Assembly: GCF_003240585.1 (NCBI RefSeq)
Contig: NZ_PCDP01000029.1
Location: 1-64,000, forward strand
DNA length: 64,000 nucleotides
Direction: 5' to 3'
From: Arminella tubonensis
Lineage (GTDB): Bacteria > Pseudomonadota > Alphaproteobacteria > Rhizobiales > Rhizobiaceae
Both the position numbers and the translations under genes were made by a program. Under the pieces are notes generated by a model. That model made no database searches. It was not told the origin of the DNA and saw nothing but the letters and a program-made list of their open reading frames with translations. This document shows positions 51,043-59,541 of this stretch, piece by piece; the first letter of the stretch is position 1; each line of letters starts with the position of its first letter.

Positions 51043-52009
51043 CCCCTTGCGCATCACGCTCGGAGGTGGAGGAACAGACCTCCCTTCCTACTACAGGGAG
51101 AATGAGGGTTTCCTCGTTTCCGCGGCGATAGACAAGTATGTCTACGTGACGGTCATGCGCCCCTTTACCGAGGGCATCTACCTGAAATACTCGCAGCTCG
51201 AGCATGTCGAAAAGATATCCGACGTAAAGCATCCAATCATCCGCGAATCCTTGCAGATGGTGGGCTTCAAGACACCCCAGGTCGAAATCACCACGCTGGC
51301 CGATATTCCGGCCGGCACCGGGCTTGGCTCCTCGGGCAGCTTCACGACGGCCCTTTTGAAGGCGCTCTATACCCATCGCAAGCGACATTTGCACCAGGAA
51401 GAGCTCGCAGAGCTTGCCTGCCATGTCGAAATCGATCGCCTCGGCGAGCCGATCGGCAAGCAGGACCAGTACATCGCCGCAGTCGGCGGGGTGACATGCT
51501 TTACGTTCCACAAGGACGATACGGTCACCGCCAAGCCGCTCGGCCTCTCGATGGATACGATGTTCGACCTTGAAGATAATCTGCTGCTGTTCTTTACGGG
51601 CTTTTCCCGCAGCGCCAGCGGTATCCTTAAGGACCAGCAGACGAAGTCGCAGCAGAATGACGTCGATATGCTGAAGAACCTGCACTACGTCAAAGACCTT
51701 GGATACCGAAGCCGCGACGCGTTGGAAACCGGCAACAGCGTTCTCTTTGGCGAACTCATGCATGAGCACTGGGAACACAAGAAGCGCAGATCCGGCGGCA
51801 TGAGCAACGCGAAGATTGATGAGTGGTACGAACTTGGCATGAAGAGCGGCGCCGTTGGTGGCAAACTTGTCGGCGCAGGCGGAGGCGGGTTCTTGATGTT
51901 CATGGCCCATGATCGCAACAAGCTGCGGCACGCCATGGCACATGCCGGACTGGAAGAAGTGCGTTTTCGCTTTGATTTTGAAGGCACGAAAGTGGTTCTA
52001 ACGTCATGA
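51026..52009 (+). CDS. hddA: GHMP kinase, D-glycero-alpha-D-manno-heptose 7-phosphate kinase (HddA type)
   Basis: A 327-residue GHMP kinase: RSPLRITLGGGGTDLPSYYR at the N-terminus, the phosphate-binding motif 2 ADIPAGTGLGSSGSFTTALL, GKQDQYIAAVGG and the C-terminal motif KLVGAGGGGFLMFMA. This arrangement is characteristic of HddA, which phosphorylates the anomeric OH of heptose 7-phosphate to give the alpha-1,7-bisphosphate. The neighbours GmhA, GmhB and HddC types complete the GDP-heptose pathway. Confidence 0.85.
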   Translation: MIIARSPLRITLGGGGTDLPSYYRENEGFLVSAAIDKYVYVTVMRPFTEGIYLKYSQLEHVEKISDVKHPIIRESLQMVGFKTPQVEITTLADIPAGTGLGSSGSFTTALLKALYTHRKRHLHQEELAELACHVEIDRLGEPIGKQDQYIAAVGGVTCFTFHKDDTVTAKPLGLSMDTMFDLEDNLLLFFTGFSRSASGILKDQQTKSQQNDVDMLKNLHYVKDLGYRSRDALETGNSVLFGELMHEHWEHKKRRSGGMSNAKIDEWYELGMKSGAVGGKLVGAGGGGFLMFMAHDRNKLRHAMAHAGLEEVRFRFDFEGTKVVLTS

Positions 52010-52713
52010 CGCTGAGCGTTGCGATTTTGGCGGGGGGGCTTGCGACGCGATTGAGGCCGATCACGGAAACCATTCCGAAGGCATTGGTCGACGTATCAGG
52101 CGTTCCGTTCATCTGTCGCCAGCTGGACTATCTGCGCGAGCAGGGTGTGAAGAGGGTCGTGCTATGCACCGGCTATCTCGGCGAGATGATCGAGAATGTC
52201 GTCGGCGATGGCTCGGCTTTTGGCGTCGATGTCGTGTATTCGCCGGATGGTCCGACGCTTCTCGGAACAGGAGGCGCTGTCAAGCAGGCCTTGCCGCTGC
52301 TCGGCGAGGGCTTCTTTTTGCTTTATGGCGATTCCTACCTGCCGATCGACTTTTCGAGAGTCGAAGACGCATTCCTGGAAAGCGGAAAAGCCGGCCTTAT
52401 GACGGTGCTGAACAACGGCGATAAATGGGACAAAAGCAATGTTCTGTTTCGAGATGGCCGCCTGGTTGAGTACAACAAGAAATCGCCGCGGCCGGAAATG
52501 AGATACATCGACTATGGCCTCGGTGTACTTAAGGCCAGCACATTTGCGAATTATAAAGCAGGCGAGATTTTCGATCTTGCGGACCTCTACCACAAACTGT
52601 CGGTCGAAGACGATCTTGCCGGCTACGAAGTTCACGAGCGCTTTTACGAAATCGGATCCCACAGCGGTCTGAAAGAAGCAGAAGCCTATTTCCATGAGAG
52701 AAAGCCATCATGA
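52006..52713 (+). CDS. hddC: Nucleotidyltransferase, D-glycero-alpha-D-manno-heptose 1-phosphate guanylyltransferase (HddC type)
   Basis: A 235-residue NTP transferase: SVAILAGGLATRLRPITETI, PKALVDVSGVPFICRQLDYL, LGTGGAVKQALPLL and FFLLYGDSYLPIDFSRVEDA, with the metal-binding Asp. It has the size and context of HddC, which joins GMP from GTP to heptose 1-phosphate to give GDP-D-glycero-alpha-D-manno-heptose. Guanylyl rather than other nucleotide specificity is inferred from the operon. It starts within an ATGA overlap with hddA and shares ATGA with the next gene. Confidence 0.82.
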   Translation: MTLSVAILAGGLATRLRPITETIPKALVDVSGVPFICRQLDYLREQGVKRVVLCTGYLGEMIENVVGDGSAFGVDVVYSPDGPTLLGTGGAVKQALPLLGEGFFLLYGDSYLPIDFSRVEDAFLESGKAGLMTVLNNGDKWDKSNVLFRDGRLVEYNKKSPRPEMRYIDYGLGVLKASTFANYKAGEIFDLADLYHKLSVEDDLAGYEVHERFYEIGSHSGLKEAEAYFHERKPS

Positions 52714-53309
52714 CCTACTCGCTGCAGCACCTCAATGAAGCTTCCGAAATCATCGAGAAGCTGGATGTCAACGCAATTGAAGGCATGGCAGATCTGCTTG
52801 CCACGGTGAAAGCCGAAGGAGGGCGCATTTTCTTCCTCGGCGTCGGCGGCAGCGCCGGCAACGCTTCGCATGCGGTAAACGATTTTCGAAAGATCGTCGG
52901 TATCGAAAGCTATGCTCCGACGGATAATGTCTCGGAACTCACCGCCCGGACGAACGACGAAGGCTGGTCTACTGTCTTTGCTGAATGGCTGAAGATCAGC
53001 AAGCTGAACGCCAAGGATGTGCTGTTCATCCTCTCGGTCGGCGGCGGCAATCTTGAAAAGAACATCAGTCCCAACCTGGTGGAAGCCCTGAAGCTTGCAA
53101 AGTCAGTTGGTGCGAAGGTCACCGGGATCGTCGGACGCGATGGTGGGTACACAGCACAGGTGGCCGATGTCTGCGTCGTCGTACCGACCGTGAACACCGA
53201 GACGATTACGCCGCACTCTGAAGCGTTTCAGGCCGTCGTCTGGCACTTGCTCGTCTCGCATCCAAAACTGAAGGCCAACCAGACAAAGTGGGAATCGGCA
53301 GTCCGATAG
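52710..53309 (+). CDS. gmhA: SIS-domain phosphoheptose isomerase (GmhA type)
   Basis: A 199-residue SIS-fold protein: GRIFFLGVGGSAGNASHAVN, DFRKIVGIESYAPTDNVSEL, TARTNDEGWSTVFAEWLKIS, VLFILSVGGGNLEKNISPNL and TITPHSEAFQAVVWHLLVSH. GmhA converts sedoheptulose 7-phosphate to D-glycero-D-manno-heptose 7-phosphate. The motif GSA.NASH and C-terminal His and Glu are as expected. Its operon place between hddC and gmhB supports the role. Confidence 0.82.
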   Translation: MTYSLQHLNEASEIIEKLDVNAIEGMADLLATVKAEGGRIFFLGVGGSAGNASHAVNDFRKIVGIESYAPTDNVSELTARTNDEGWSTVFAEWLKISKLNAKDVLFILSVGGGNLEKNISPNLVEALKLAKSVGAKVTGIVGRDGGYTAQVADVCVVVPTVNTETITPHSEAFQAVVWHLLVSHPKLKANQTKWESAVR

Positions 53310-53840
53310 ATGTCCAAAGCTGTCTTTCTGGATCGTGATGGGGTCATCAATCGTGCCATTGTGCGCGACGGTAAGCCGTATCCGCCAGCCGATGTGAGCC
53401 AGACTGAGGTCTTGCCAGGCGTGGGCAGCGCTCTGCGAGACTTGAAGGCCGCCGGCTATCTGCTGATTGTCGTCACCAACCAGCCTGACGTGGCGCGGGG
53501 CACGACGGCCAGGGAGACGGTCGAGGAGATCAACGATTTCCTGAGGTCCCGTTTGCCGATCGACGAGTTTCGTACTTGCTACCACGACAGTGGCGATGGC
53601 TGCGATTGTCGTAAGCCTCTGCCCGGATCGATATTGTCCGCCGCAAAAAACTATGACGTCGACCTGAGTGCAAGCTTCATGGTCGGAGACCGTTGGCGAG
53701 ATATCGAAGCCGGCCAGAATGCAGGCTGCCGGACTATCTTTATTGACTACAGCTACAACGAAAAACAACCTGAAACAGAAGTTCGCCGCGTGTCGTCGCT
53801 AAGAGAGGCCGCGGATGTTATCCTTGGAGAAAGAGCATGA
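53310..53840 (+). CDS. gmhB: HAD phosphatase, heptose 1,7-bisphosphate 7-phosphatase (GmhB type)
   Basis: A 176-residue HAD-IIIA phosphatase. AVFLDRDGVINRAIVRDGKP carries the nucleophile Asp and acid Asp; LIVVTNQPDVARGTTARE is motif II. The zinc loop CYHDSGDGCDCRKP has the C-x-H and C-x-C pattern of GmhB. MVGDRWRDIEAGQNAGC is motif IV. It removes the 7-phosphate of heptose 1,7-bisphosphate, giving the 1-phosphate used by the guanylyltransferase. The ATG follows directly after the gmhA stop. Confidence 0.85.
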   Translation: MSKAVFLDRDGVINRAIVRDGKPYPPADVSQTEVLPGVGSALRDLKAAGYLLIVVTNQPDVARGTTARETVEEINDFLRSRLPIDEFRTCYHDSGDGCDCRKPLPGSILSAAKNYDVDLSASFMVGDRWRDIEAGQNAGCRTIFIDYSYNEKQPETEVRRVSSLREAADVILGERA

Positions 53841-54553
53841 AAAAAGTTGAAGACCTCAAGGTCCAGATCTTCGCTGACGGCGCCGACAAAGCTGGCATGC
53901 TGGAAATGTACGCCAAGCCCTACATCAAGGGTCTGACGACCAACCCGACCTTGATGAAAAAGGTCGGGATCACCGACTATCGTGCCTTCTGCAAGGACAT
54001 CCTGACTTCGATCGCCGACAAGCCCTTGTCATTCGAAGTCTTCTCGGACGATTTCGACGAAATGGAAAAGCAGGCGCTCGAAATCGCCAGCTGGGGCGAC
54101 AACGTCTATGTCAAGATCCCTGTCACGAACACCAAGCAGGAAACCTGCTACGCATTGGTCAGGAAGCTGGCCGCGAAAAAGGTGAAGCTCAATGTCACCG
54201 CGATCATGACCCTGGCACAGGTCCGCGATGTCGTTGCGGCACTTGATCCGAATGTCCCCAGTTATGTCTCAGTCTTCGCTGGCCGCATCGCAGACACTGG
54301 CCGCGACCCAATTCCGCTGATGATGGCTGCCGTCGAAATGCTGAAGATTGCGCCCGCTGCGGAACTGATCTGGGCAAGCCCGCGCGAGCTTTTGAATATT
54401 TTCCAGGCCGACGATATCGGCTGCCAGGTCATCACGGTGACCAACGACATACTGAAGAAGCTGTCTCTGGTTGGCTATGACCTCGACACGTATTCTCTGG
54501 ATACGGTGAAGATGTTCTATAACGATGCGACGGCCGCGGGTTTTAAACTCTGA
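53837..54553 (+). CDS. Transaldolase-like protein (TalC/fructose-6-phosphate aldolase subfamily)
   Basis: A 238-residue class I aldolase barrel: IKGLTTNPTLMKKVGITDYR, the Schiff-base Lys in NVYVKIPVTNTKQETCYA, LNVTAIMTLAQVRDVVAALD and YVSVFAGRIADTGRDPIPLM. It resembles the small transaldolase family. In this operon its likely purpose is to make sedoheptulose 7-phosphate, the substrate of GmhA, from pentose/hexose phosphates; that is inference. The ATG overlaps the gmhB stop by 4 bases. It is the last gene of the operon. Confidence 0.78.
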   Translation: MKKVEDLKVQIFADGADKAGMLEMYAKPYIKGLTTNPTLMKKVGITDYRAFCKDILTSIADKPLSFEVFSDDFDEMEKQALEIASWGDNVYVKIPVTNTKQETCYALVRKLAAKKVKLNVTAIMTLAQVRDVVAALDPNVPSYVSVFAGRIADTGRDPIPLMMAAVEMLKIAPAAELIWASPRELLNIFQADDIGCQVITVTNDILKKLSLVGYDLDTYSLDTVKMFYNDATAAGFKL

Positions 54554-54772
54554 ATATCGTTAGCGGCGTTCGTTGGCTTTCCTGAAATCTTGACGAAAAT
54601 CTTATCCGGCGATTGCAAATCGACTATCGCAATCGCCGCGCTCTGCCTCGAGGAAAGAATTTAAAGACCGGCGGCTAGCTTGGCTACTAATGCCGGGGAT
54701 TGACCCACCATCCGAATTTACTGCTGTTGATTGGATCCTGACCTGACAAGGAGGGAGGGAACAAAAGGCTCG

Positions 54773-55729
54773 CTAGAATTCCGCATGCCGCCTATGCCCT
54801 CGCATCTGGACAAGATCAAACCTGGGAGGTTCATAATGGTTTTCCGCGGTGAACGGTGCCAAGAATTTATCTTCGTCGCATAGGTCGCTTCGGACAAAAA
54901 ACGCGTTGACACCAAAAATGTCGCAACCCACCAGGCTGTAATTGGCCTCGCGACCGATGCGCTCCAATGCCTTCAGGCTAGCACCAAAACGAGTCGTTCC
55001 ATTCCATGAGCGTTCGGAGTCGTAGGGAACCTCATAGTCGACAGTTGGAGGGAAGTGAGCATTATATTCGATGCAAATTACCCTTGGCTTAAGGGTTTCA
55101 AGAGCTGACCATATATGCGAGGTGTTATAATCGATATCTAAAGAAACATAATCGGGAGTTTTCTCAATGGCGCCTTTTATAAGGCCGTCGACATTGTCTC
55201 GATCTACCTTCTGCTGGAGATATACAAGCCGTCCATCGCAGATGGCGGCGGCCATCACAGATCGTATGGAGGCGCCTTCGATCTCCCCGGCCTCAACCCA
55301 CACGCCTGTCCAACCTAAATCGAGGAGTAGACGTGTAGTGTTTTCGACGCCGTCACCAGCGGCGATCTCAACAAATGTCCTTGTATCGGTACCGATCCGA
55401 GCGAATATTTCTGCGATGATACCGTCTTCGTTATTCTGACTGTAAACTTGTCCGTACGCCGCATTGACGCATCGCCGGTCACGGTAACGTGGATGTCGCT
55501 GTATCAACGAATCAAGCGCAAGCAGACTTGCTGCGCGGCTCTGATCGCTGATTATGACATTCTGCTCTATGAGGGTGCGAATCTCAGACCTTTGACACGA
55601 TATTTCAATCTGGATATCGCTCAGGCGATCGGAGTTGCTGTCGAGGGACTTGAACATATTTTCCAAGTAATCAAAGAGCCGAAGGCAGGTATTGGACAGT
55701 GCTGAAAATGGGTTAATCATTGTAATCAT
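54773..55729 (-). CDS. FkbM-like methyltransferase (uncertain) with N-terminal coiled region
   Basis: A 318-residue protein. Residues 1-85 are helical and may form a coiled coil (LENMFKSLDSNSDRLSDIQI). The core has FARIGTDTRTFVEIAAGDGV, ENTTRLLLDLGWTGVWVEAG and the acidic DYVSLDIDYNTSHIWSALET, fitting FkbM-type or related SAM-dependent methyltransferases. RVICIEYNAHFPP follows. It converges with the heptose operon across about 220 bases, and belongs to the polysaccharide region by location. Its codon usage is less GC-rich than the operon. The methyl acceptor is unknown. Confidence 0.6.
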   Translation of the reverse strand: MITMINPFSALSNTCLRLFDYLENMFKSLDSNSDRLSDIQIEISCQRSEIRTLIEQNVIISDQSRAASLLALDSLIQRHPRYRDRRCVNAAYGQVYSQNNEDGIIAEIFARIGTDTRTFVEIAAGDGVENTTRLLLDLGWTGVWVEAGEIEGASIRSVMAAAICDGRLVYLQQKVDRDNVDGLIKGAIEKTPDYVSLDIDYNTSHIWSALETLKPRVICIEYNAHFPPTVDYEVPYDSERSWNGTTRFGASLKALERIGREANYSLVGCDIFGVNAFFVRSDLCDEDKFLAPFTAENHYEPPRFDLVQMRGHRRHAEF

Positions 55730-55959
55730 GAGCCTCGTCTATTTTTTGAGATGCTCGGATAGCAGCTTTTTGTCCACGCAGAAAGTCACGACAGCAATGA
55801 TTTGCCAAGATGATCGGCTTTGCCAATCGATAGCAGCCTAAGTGGTGCGCAATCTAATTTTGCCGGTAGCTGAAATTTGCCAGCGTAACCATCCTTGACA
55901 GCTTGCCACCCTGCATTCGCATGCGGCTCACTCATAGCCCATACCGTAACCGCCGATTG
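55730..55959. other. Intergenic stretch
   Basis: No gene is supported. It should hold the promoter of the 55729 gene. Confidence 0.4.
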
Positions 55960-56175
55960 TTACCGCAGAGATTTCGCTTTGATACGAGCAACGAGCTGTT
56001 TGTCGTCGACGAAACTGTCGAGGAAGTCGTTCCATTCGTCGGGTGAGCGGCGAGCGTGGGAGAGCATCTGCTTCAGTTCTTCCATGCCATCGTCTGTGAG
56101 CGCAGTGACGGCCTCGTCGTCCGCGGTATAGACGCTAATGATGTTTCCGTACGACAGATTATCGTCGTTTGAGAC
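55960..56175 (-). pseudogene. C-terminal remnant of an unknown gene, cut off by an IS fragment
   Basis: The frame encodes SYGNIISVYTADDEAVTALT, DDGMEELKQMLSHARRSPDE and WNDFLDSFVDDKQLVARIKA, then a stop. It looks like a genuine soluble protein end, but there is no start codon; upstream the frame runs antisense through a transposase remnant that begins about 56195. An IS insertion followed by decay is the simple reading. Confidence 0.45.
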
Positions 56176-56196
56176 GCAGAGCCCGCTCGGCGGAAT

Positions 56197-56490
56197 TATT
56201 GTCAGGCAATCTCCAAGGGTACGATCCTGCTGGCGGACAAGGCCTACGACACCAACGCTATAAGAGCATTTGCAAAGCAAAAGCAGGCGTCGGCCAATAT
56301 TCCTCCCAAGAACAATCGGAAGGGAAGCTTCCCTTTCAGCCAATGGGTCTTCCGACAGCGCATCTCGTCGAGCGTTTCTTCAGCAAACTCAAACAGCTCA
56401 GAGGTATCGCCACCCGCGACGACAAAGACCCGATGAAATTTCTCGCTGCCGTCAAATTGGCAGCAGCCAGAATTGGATGAGATCGTTATG
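56197..56490 (+). mobile_element. IS5-family transposase C-terminal remnant
   Basis: Plus-strand frames encode ILLADKAYDTNAIRAFAKQK, SANIPPKNNRKGSFPFSQW, then one frame over LVERFFSKLKQLRGIATRDD and KDPMKFLAAVKLAAARIG. This is the DDE-type C-terminus of an IS5-family (IS427-like group) transposase, with the conserved R..HLVERFF.KLK. One frameshift lies near 56363, and the 5' half is missing. No terminal inverted repeats could be paired. Confidence 0.7.
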
Positions 56491-56598
56491 AGTCTGCGGC
56501 CTAGTCTGAGTGGGCGCTTCACCACTCGTCGGCTAACTTGATCGCCATGGCATGCGGGACGCGGTGCTTGCATCTTCGCCGCCGCTCTAGCTCGCGCG

Positions 56599-56892
56599 TT
56601 ACTGAGTACCCGCAACAACACTCGCGATAGTATGGATGGCCTCAATCGGGATGACAGTCATGACTGTGAGAATAGCAATCGCCAATCTTGCTACCCATGC
56701 ACTCGATGATCCACTGGCCAGTACCGCCACAGCGAACGGGATAAGAACCTTGTGGCCTACCCCATAGCTGTTAATCGATATGAAAAGATAGGAAACTACA
56801 AAAAATCCCGCCGCTAGCGCTAGCCGACGAAAAAGAGGGAGCAGAAATCCTAACTCAGATCTTAAATTTCTCACATCGTCGTCAGGTATCAT
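56599..56892 (-). CDS. Small membrane protein, 97 aa
   Basis: Three hydrophobic segments (LALAAGFFVVSYLFISINSY, VLIPFAVAVLASGSSSAWVA, LAIAILTVMTVIPIEAIHTI) after a short soluble start (MIPDDDVRNLRSELGFL). It could be a remnant or a small accessory membrane protein of the polysaccharide locus. The ribosome site is weak and no family is recognised. Confidence 0.45.
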   Translation of the reverse strand: MIPDDDVRNLRSELGFLLPLFRRLALAAGFFVVSYLFISINSYGVGHKVLIPFAVAVLASGSSSAWVARLAIAILTVMTVIPIEAIHTIASVVAGTQ

Positions 56893-57257
56893 CTTGCTTT
56901 CGTCTTCATGATCGGTGAGTCAACTTAGAAGCGAATTTGCAAACGATCAACACAAATCAGCAACGACGTCCTTTCGAGGCGACTTTTCTTTGGAAGTTCA
57001 AAGGCTGTGTCGGCCCGCGGCCGGATCCTCTCAGTGCGCTACGTCGTGAGGTCGACTGACGCCAAAGGCAACATAGGAAGCGCCGGTCTCCAATCCGGAC
57101 TAAGCGTCGTTTGCGGGCGCGCCTGGATTAAAGCGCATCGGCTTGCAGTGCGCGTAGATGCTCTCGACGGCGAACGGAATCGTATGCCAGGCGTCTTTAA
57201 GGATGGCCTCAGGCGGCTTTGGAAACGCCGTCGCGATCACGTCGCGGCCTCGGCATC
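56893..57257. other. Gap without a supported gene
   Basis: A plus-strand piece near 57100-57260 (AWIKAHRLAVRVDALDGERN then MPGVFKDGLRRLWKRRRDHV) looks weakly like a small rhizobial protein, but it has no good start. Nothing else is seen. Confidence 0.35.
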
Positions 57258-59108
57258 CTAATTCTTCCGCCGCAAATCAACGACTGTCTTGTATCCGGGC
57301 AGCGCATCGCTATCTGTGACAAGGCAATCGGCAGCACCCGGCTGCTGCAGGACCGTGGTTTCTTCATTGAACGGTCTGATCGCTTGAAGTGTGCGCCAGC
57401 CTAGCGCCTCACCGGTCAAAGCAACCTGCACAAATGTATCAAGAAACGCGTTGCCGATGTTAAGATTGATGCCGTGACATGAGCGAAGCATTGTTTCCTT
57501 GCTGGAGATGCTCCAATCTGTCGCCGCTTTGTCTGGGAGATTGGGATAGGGCGGGGGGTAGGGAGAACCGCTTTCACTGGTTGCAGCAATCGGGCGCGCA
57601 ATCCCGAAGCTCAGATATACGAGCGCTAGGAGTATAGCAGGCAGTTTCCAGAACCACTTCACCGGGAGCACGATAGGAAGTGCGGCGATGATAAAGAGTG
57701 CCGGAGCTGCCATCCCAAGCGCCTTTCCGGCGGTCCAGAACACTCCTTGGTATAGTGCGTAAAATGGAATGGCGAAGCAACTCGCTAGCCCAATGAGCAA
57801 CGGTTTGTCGGTACTCGTTCTCGCGGAAACCCACGCCGATAACAGAAGGGCGGCCATATAAATGGCGGAAAGCGCCTTCAATAGGGTCCTGACGTTTATG
57901 TTCATGTTGGGCGTTGGCAACAAATAGAACAGGCCCAATTCGCCCATTGCAGGATCGATAATTGCTGACGCGTGTGCGTAATGTGTCAGCGGGGTGCCCT
58001 GATTGATCCTGGGCCAGTAATCGACGTCACGCCCGAAGAGCTGCTGATCAAAATATGCCGCCCAATCGATCCTCGATAATTGCGATGCGAAACCGAGCTG
58101 TGGCAATAGGAAGCCGATCGTACCCTTCCAATACAGGGATGCGACAAGAATCGCGGCGATGCATGGAATTGTTGCTCGAAACAGCGCGCGGATATCGCGC
58201 TTAGCCGCAAGGCTGGCAATCGCTGTAATAATGCCGCAAACCGCAACAATACTTGATATCTCTGGGTAGATAAACAGTATGCCCGAAAGGGATGCGCCAA
58301 GGCTTACCAGAAGCCACACTGACGCTCCCTTTGTAGACATTGCAAGATAGCCAAGTCCCATTGATATAAACGCCAGAGGCATCCCGGCGACTTGGCCCCA
58401 AGCATTAAGGTCAATGACATGTTGAAAGAGTGGCCCTAGCGCATAGATCGCACCCAGCACGACCGCCGCTGATAGCCGATTCGGTGCAACCTGAAGAACG
58501 AGGAACGCAACCGACAAAGACATAAGCACTTGGAGAGCCGCCATGTACGGATAATAGCCATCGATGGCGGTTTTGAAGAATGGCCAATAAAAGGCCGCGT
58601 GGACGATATTTACGCCTGGTCTAAGGTCAATGAACTTCGTCGCGAAACCTTGCATGTTGCCTGCAACGCCCCAATCGGAAGGAGGCGTTTTTATCATGCT
58701 ATAGGTATATTCGTTAATCGCGGTGGAAAACTGAAGGTAATTGATCTGGTCGGACGGGTTAATCTGCACCGCATAGAACTGCTCGCCGCCCGTCCACTTC
58801 GGGAGAATCGCTAGAAACGCGACAAGGATCACGACAAGAAAAGGAAACAGAGGGCGGGCCCGGATGTCGGAAATCACCCTCCTCGCCGATAGAATAGCAC
58901 CAGCCGTTGCAACGGCCAATATCGTGAATGTACATTGGTGAGAGGTCTCGCCATATCGGTAGGCCAAAGTCGATATTGTGGCTATAATCCCAAAGCCCAC
59001 AACCGGCGCGGCAAGGTATGTTCCGCTGAATTTGCACCGGCTTGTAATCGCAATTCCGACGGCCGTGCATACGAGCAGAAAAACAACTAAAAAAATGACA
59101 TCAAACAT
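57258..59108 (-). CDS. Polytopic membrane protein of unknown function, possibly a polysaccharide polymerase or glycosyltransferase
   Basis: A 616-residue protein with about 12 membrane helices, from MFDVIFLVVFLLVCTAVGIA to LPAILLALVYLSFGIARPIA. Between helices 3 and 4 a periplasmic loop contains WTGGEQFYAVQINPSDQINY, and another loop contains SDWGVAGNMQGFATKFIDLR; a C-terminal soluble tail of about 100 residues follows. The arrangement resembles membrane glycosyltransferases or Wzy-type polymerases. Start at 59108 with AAGG upstream. It lies beside other polysaccharide genes. No family can be assigned. Confidence 0.65.
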   Translation of the reverse strand: MFDVIFLVVFLLVCTAVGIAITSRCKFSGTYLAAPVVGFGIIATISTLAYRYGETSHQCTFTILAVATAGAILSARRVISDIRARPLFPFLVVILVAFLAILPKWTGGEQFYAVQINPSDQINYLQFSTAINEYTYSMIKTPPSDWGVAGNMQGFATKFIDLRPGVNIVHAAFYWPFFKTAIDGYYPYMAALQVLMSLSVAFLVLQVAPNRLSAAVVLGAIYALGPLFQHVIDLNAWGQVAGMPLAFISMGLGYLAMSTKGASVWLLVSLGASLSGILFIYPEISSIVAVCGIITAIASLAAKRDIRALFRATIPCIAAILVASLYWKGTIGFLLPQLGFASQLSRIDWAAYFDQQLFGRDVDYWPRINQGTPLTHYAHASAIIDPAMGELGLFYLLPTPNMNINVRTLLKALSAIYMAALLLSAWVSARTSTDKPLLIGLASCFAIPFYALYQGVFWTAGKALGMAAPALFIIAALPIVLPVKWFWKLPAILLALVYLSFGIARPIAATSESGSPYPPPYPNLPDKAATDWSISSKETMLRSCHGINLNIGNAFLDTFVQVALTGEALGWRTLQAIRPFNEETTVLQQPGAADCLVTDSDALPGYKTVVDLRRKN

Positions 59109-59541
59109 TGCGTACCTTCTCGTGCGAACTTGCGCTGACCGTTACTTGGGGTCGGCTGGCTGCAATAGGTGCTCAGAACTAGTTCCTGCAACCTCCTGGA
59201 AACATGAACCTTTTTTAAGACGGCGAGGGGTTTTGGGCTGCCGAGATCGCCCGTCTGCACGAAATTCTTCCTCGACATATCTTGTAGCGGTGCAGGAAGA
59301 TTGGTCCGAACGTTGGGGCAGCTAAGGTCGGGTGTTACGCTACTCCTCGCGTTGATCTCACCAAGCATGACTGGCCAGTGCCGGCTCTGGAGGCACTGGT
59401 CAGCAATACAGGGGCGAAAATCGCTTTGCACATTTCGCGACCCCGAGCGCGCGAACACCCCCTTCGCTCCGCGCGGACTCCACCTCCAAGTATCCAAAGC
59501 CCGTCCGCAATGCTACGGTCCTAGCAAAGATCCAATACACT
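59109..59541. other. Gap between the two large membrane protein genes
   Basis: No gene, hairpin or repeat is supported. The region is more GC-rich than the gene to its right. Confidence 0.4.

Noticed and set aside
50996..51943. A 315-codon minus-strand ORF
   Set aside because: It is antisense to hddA, without family resemblance.
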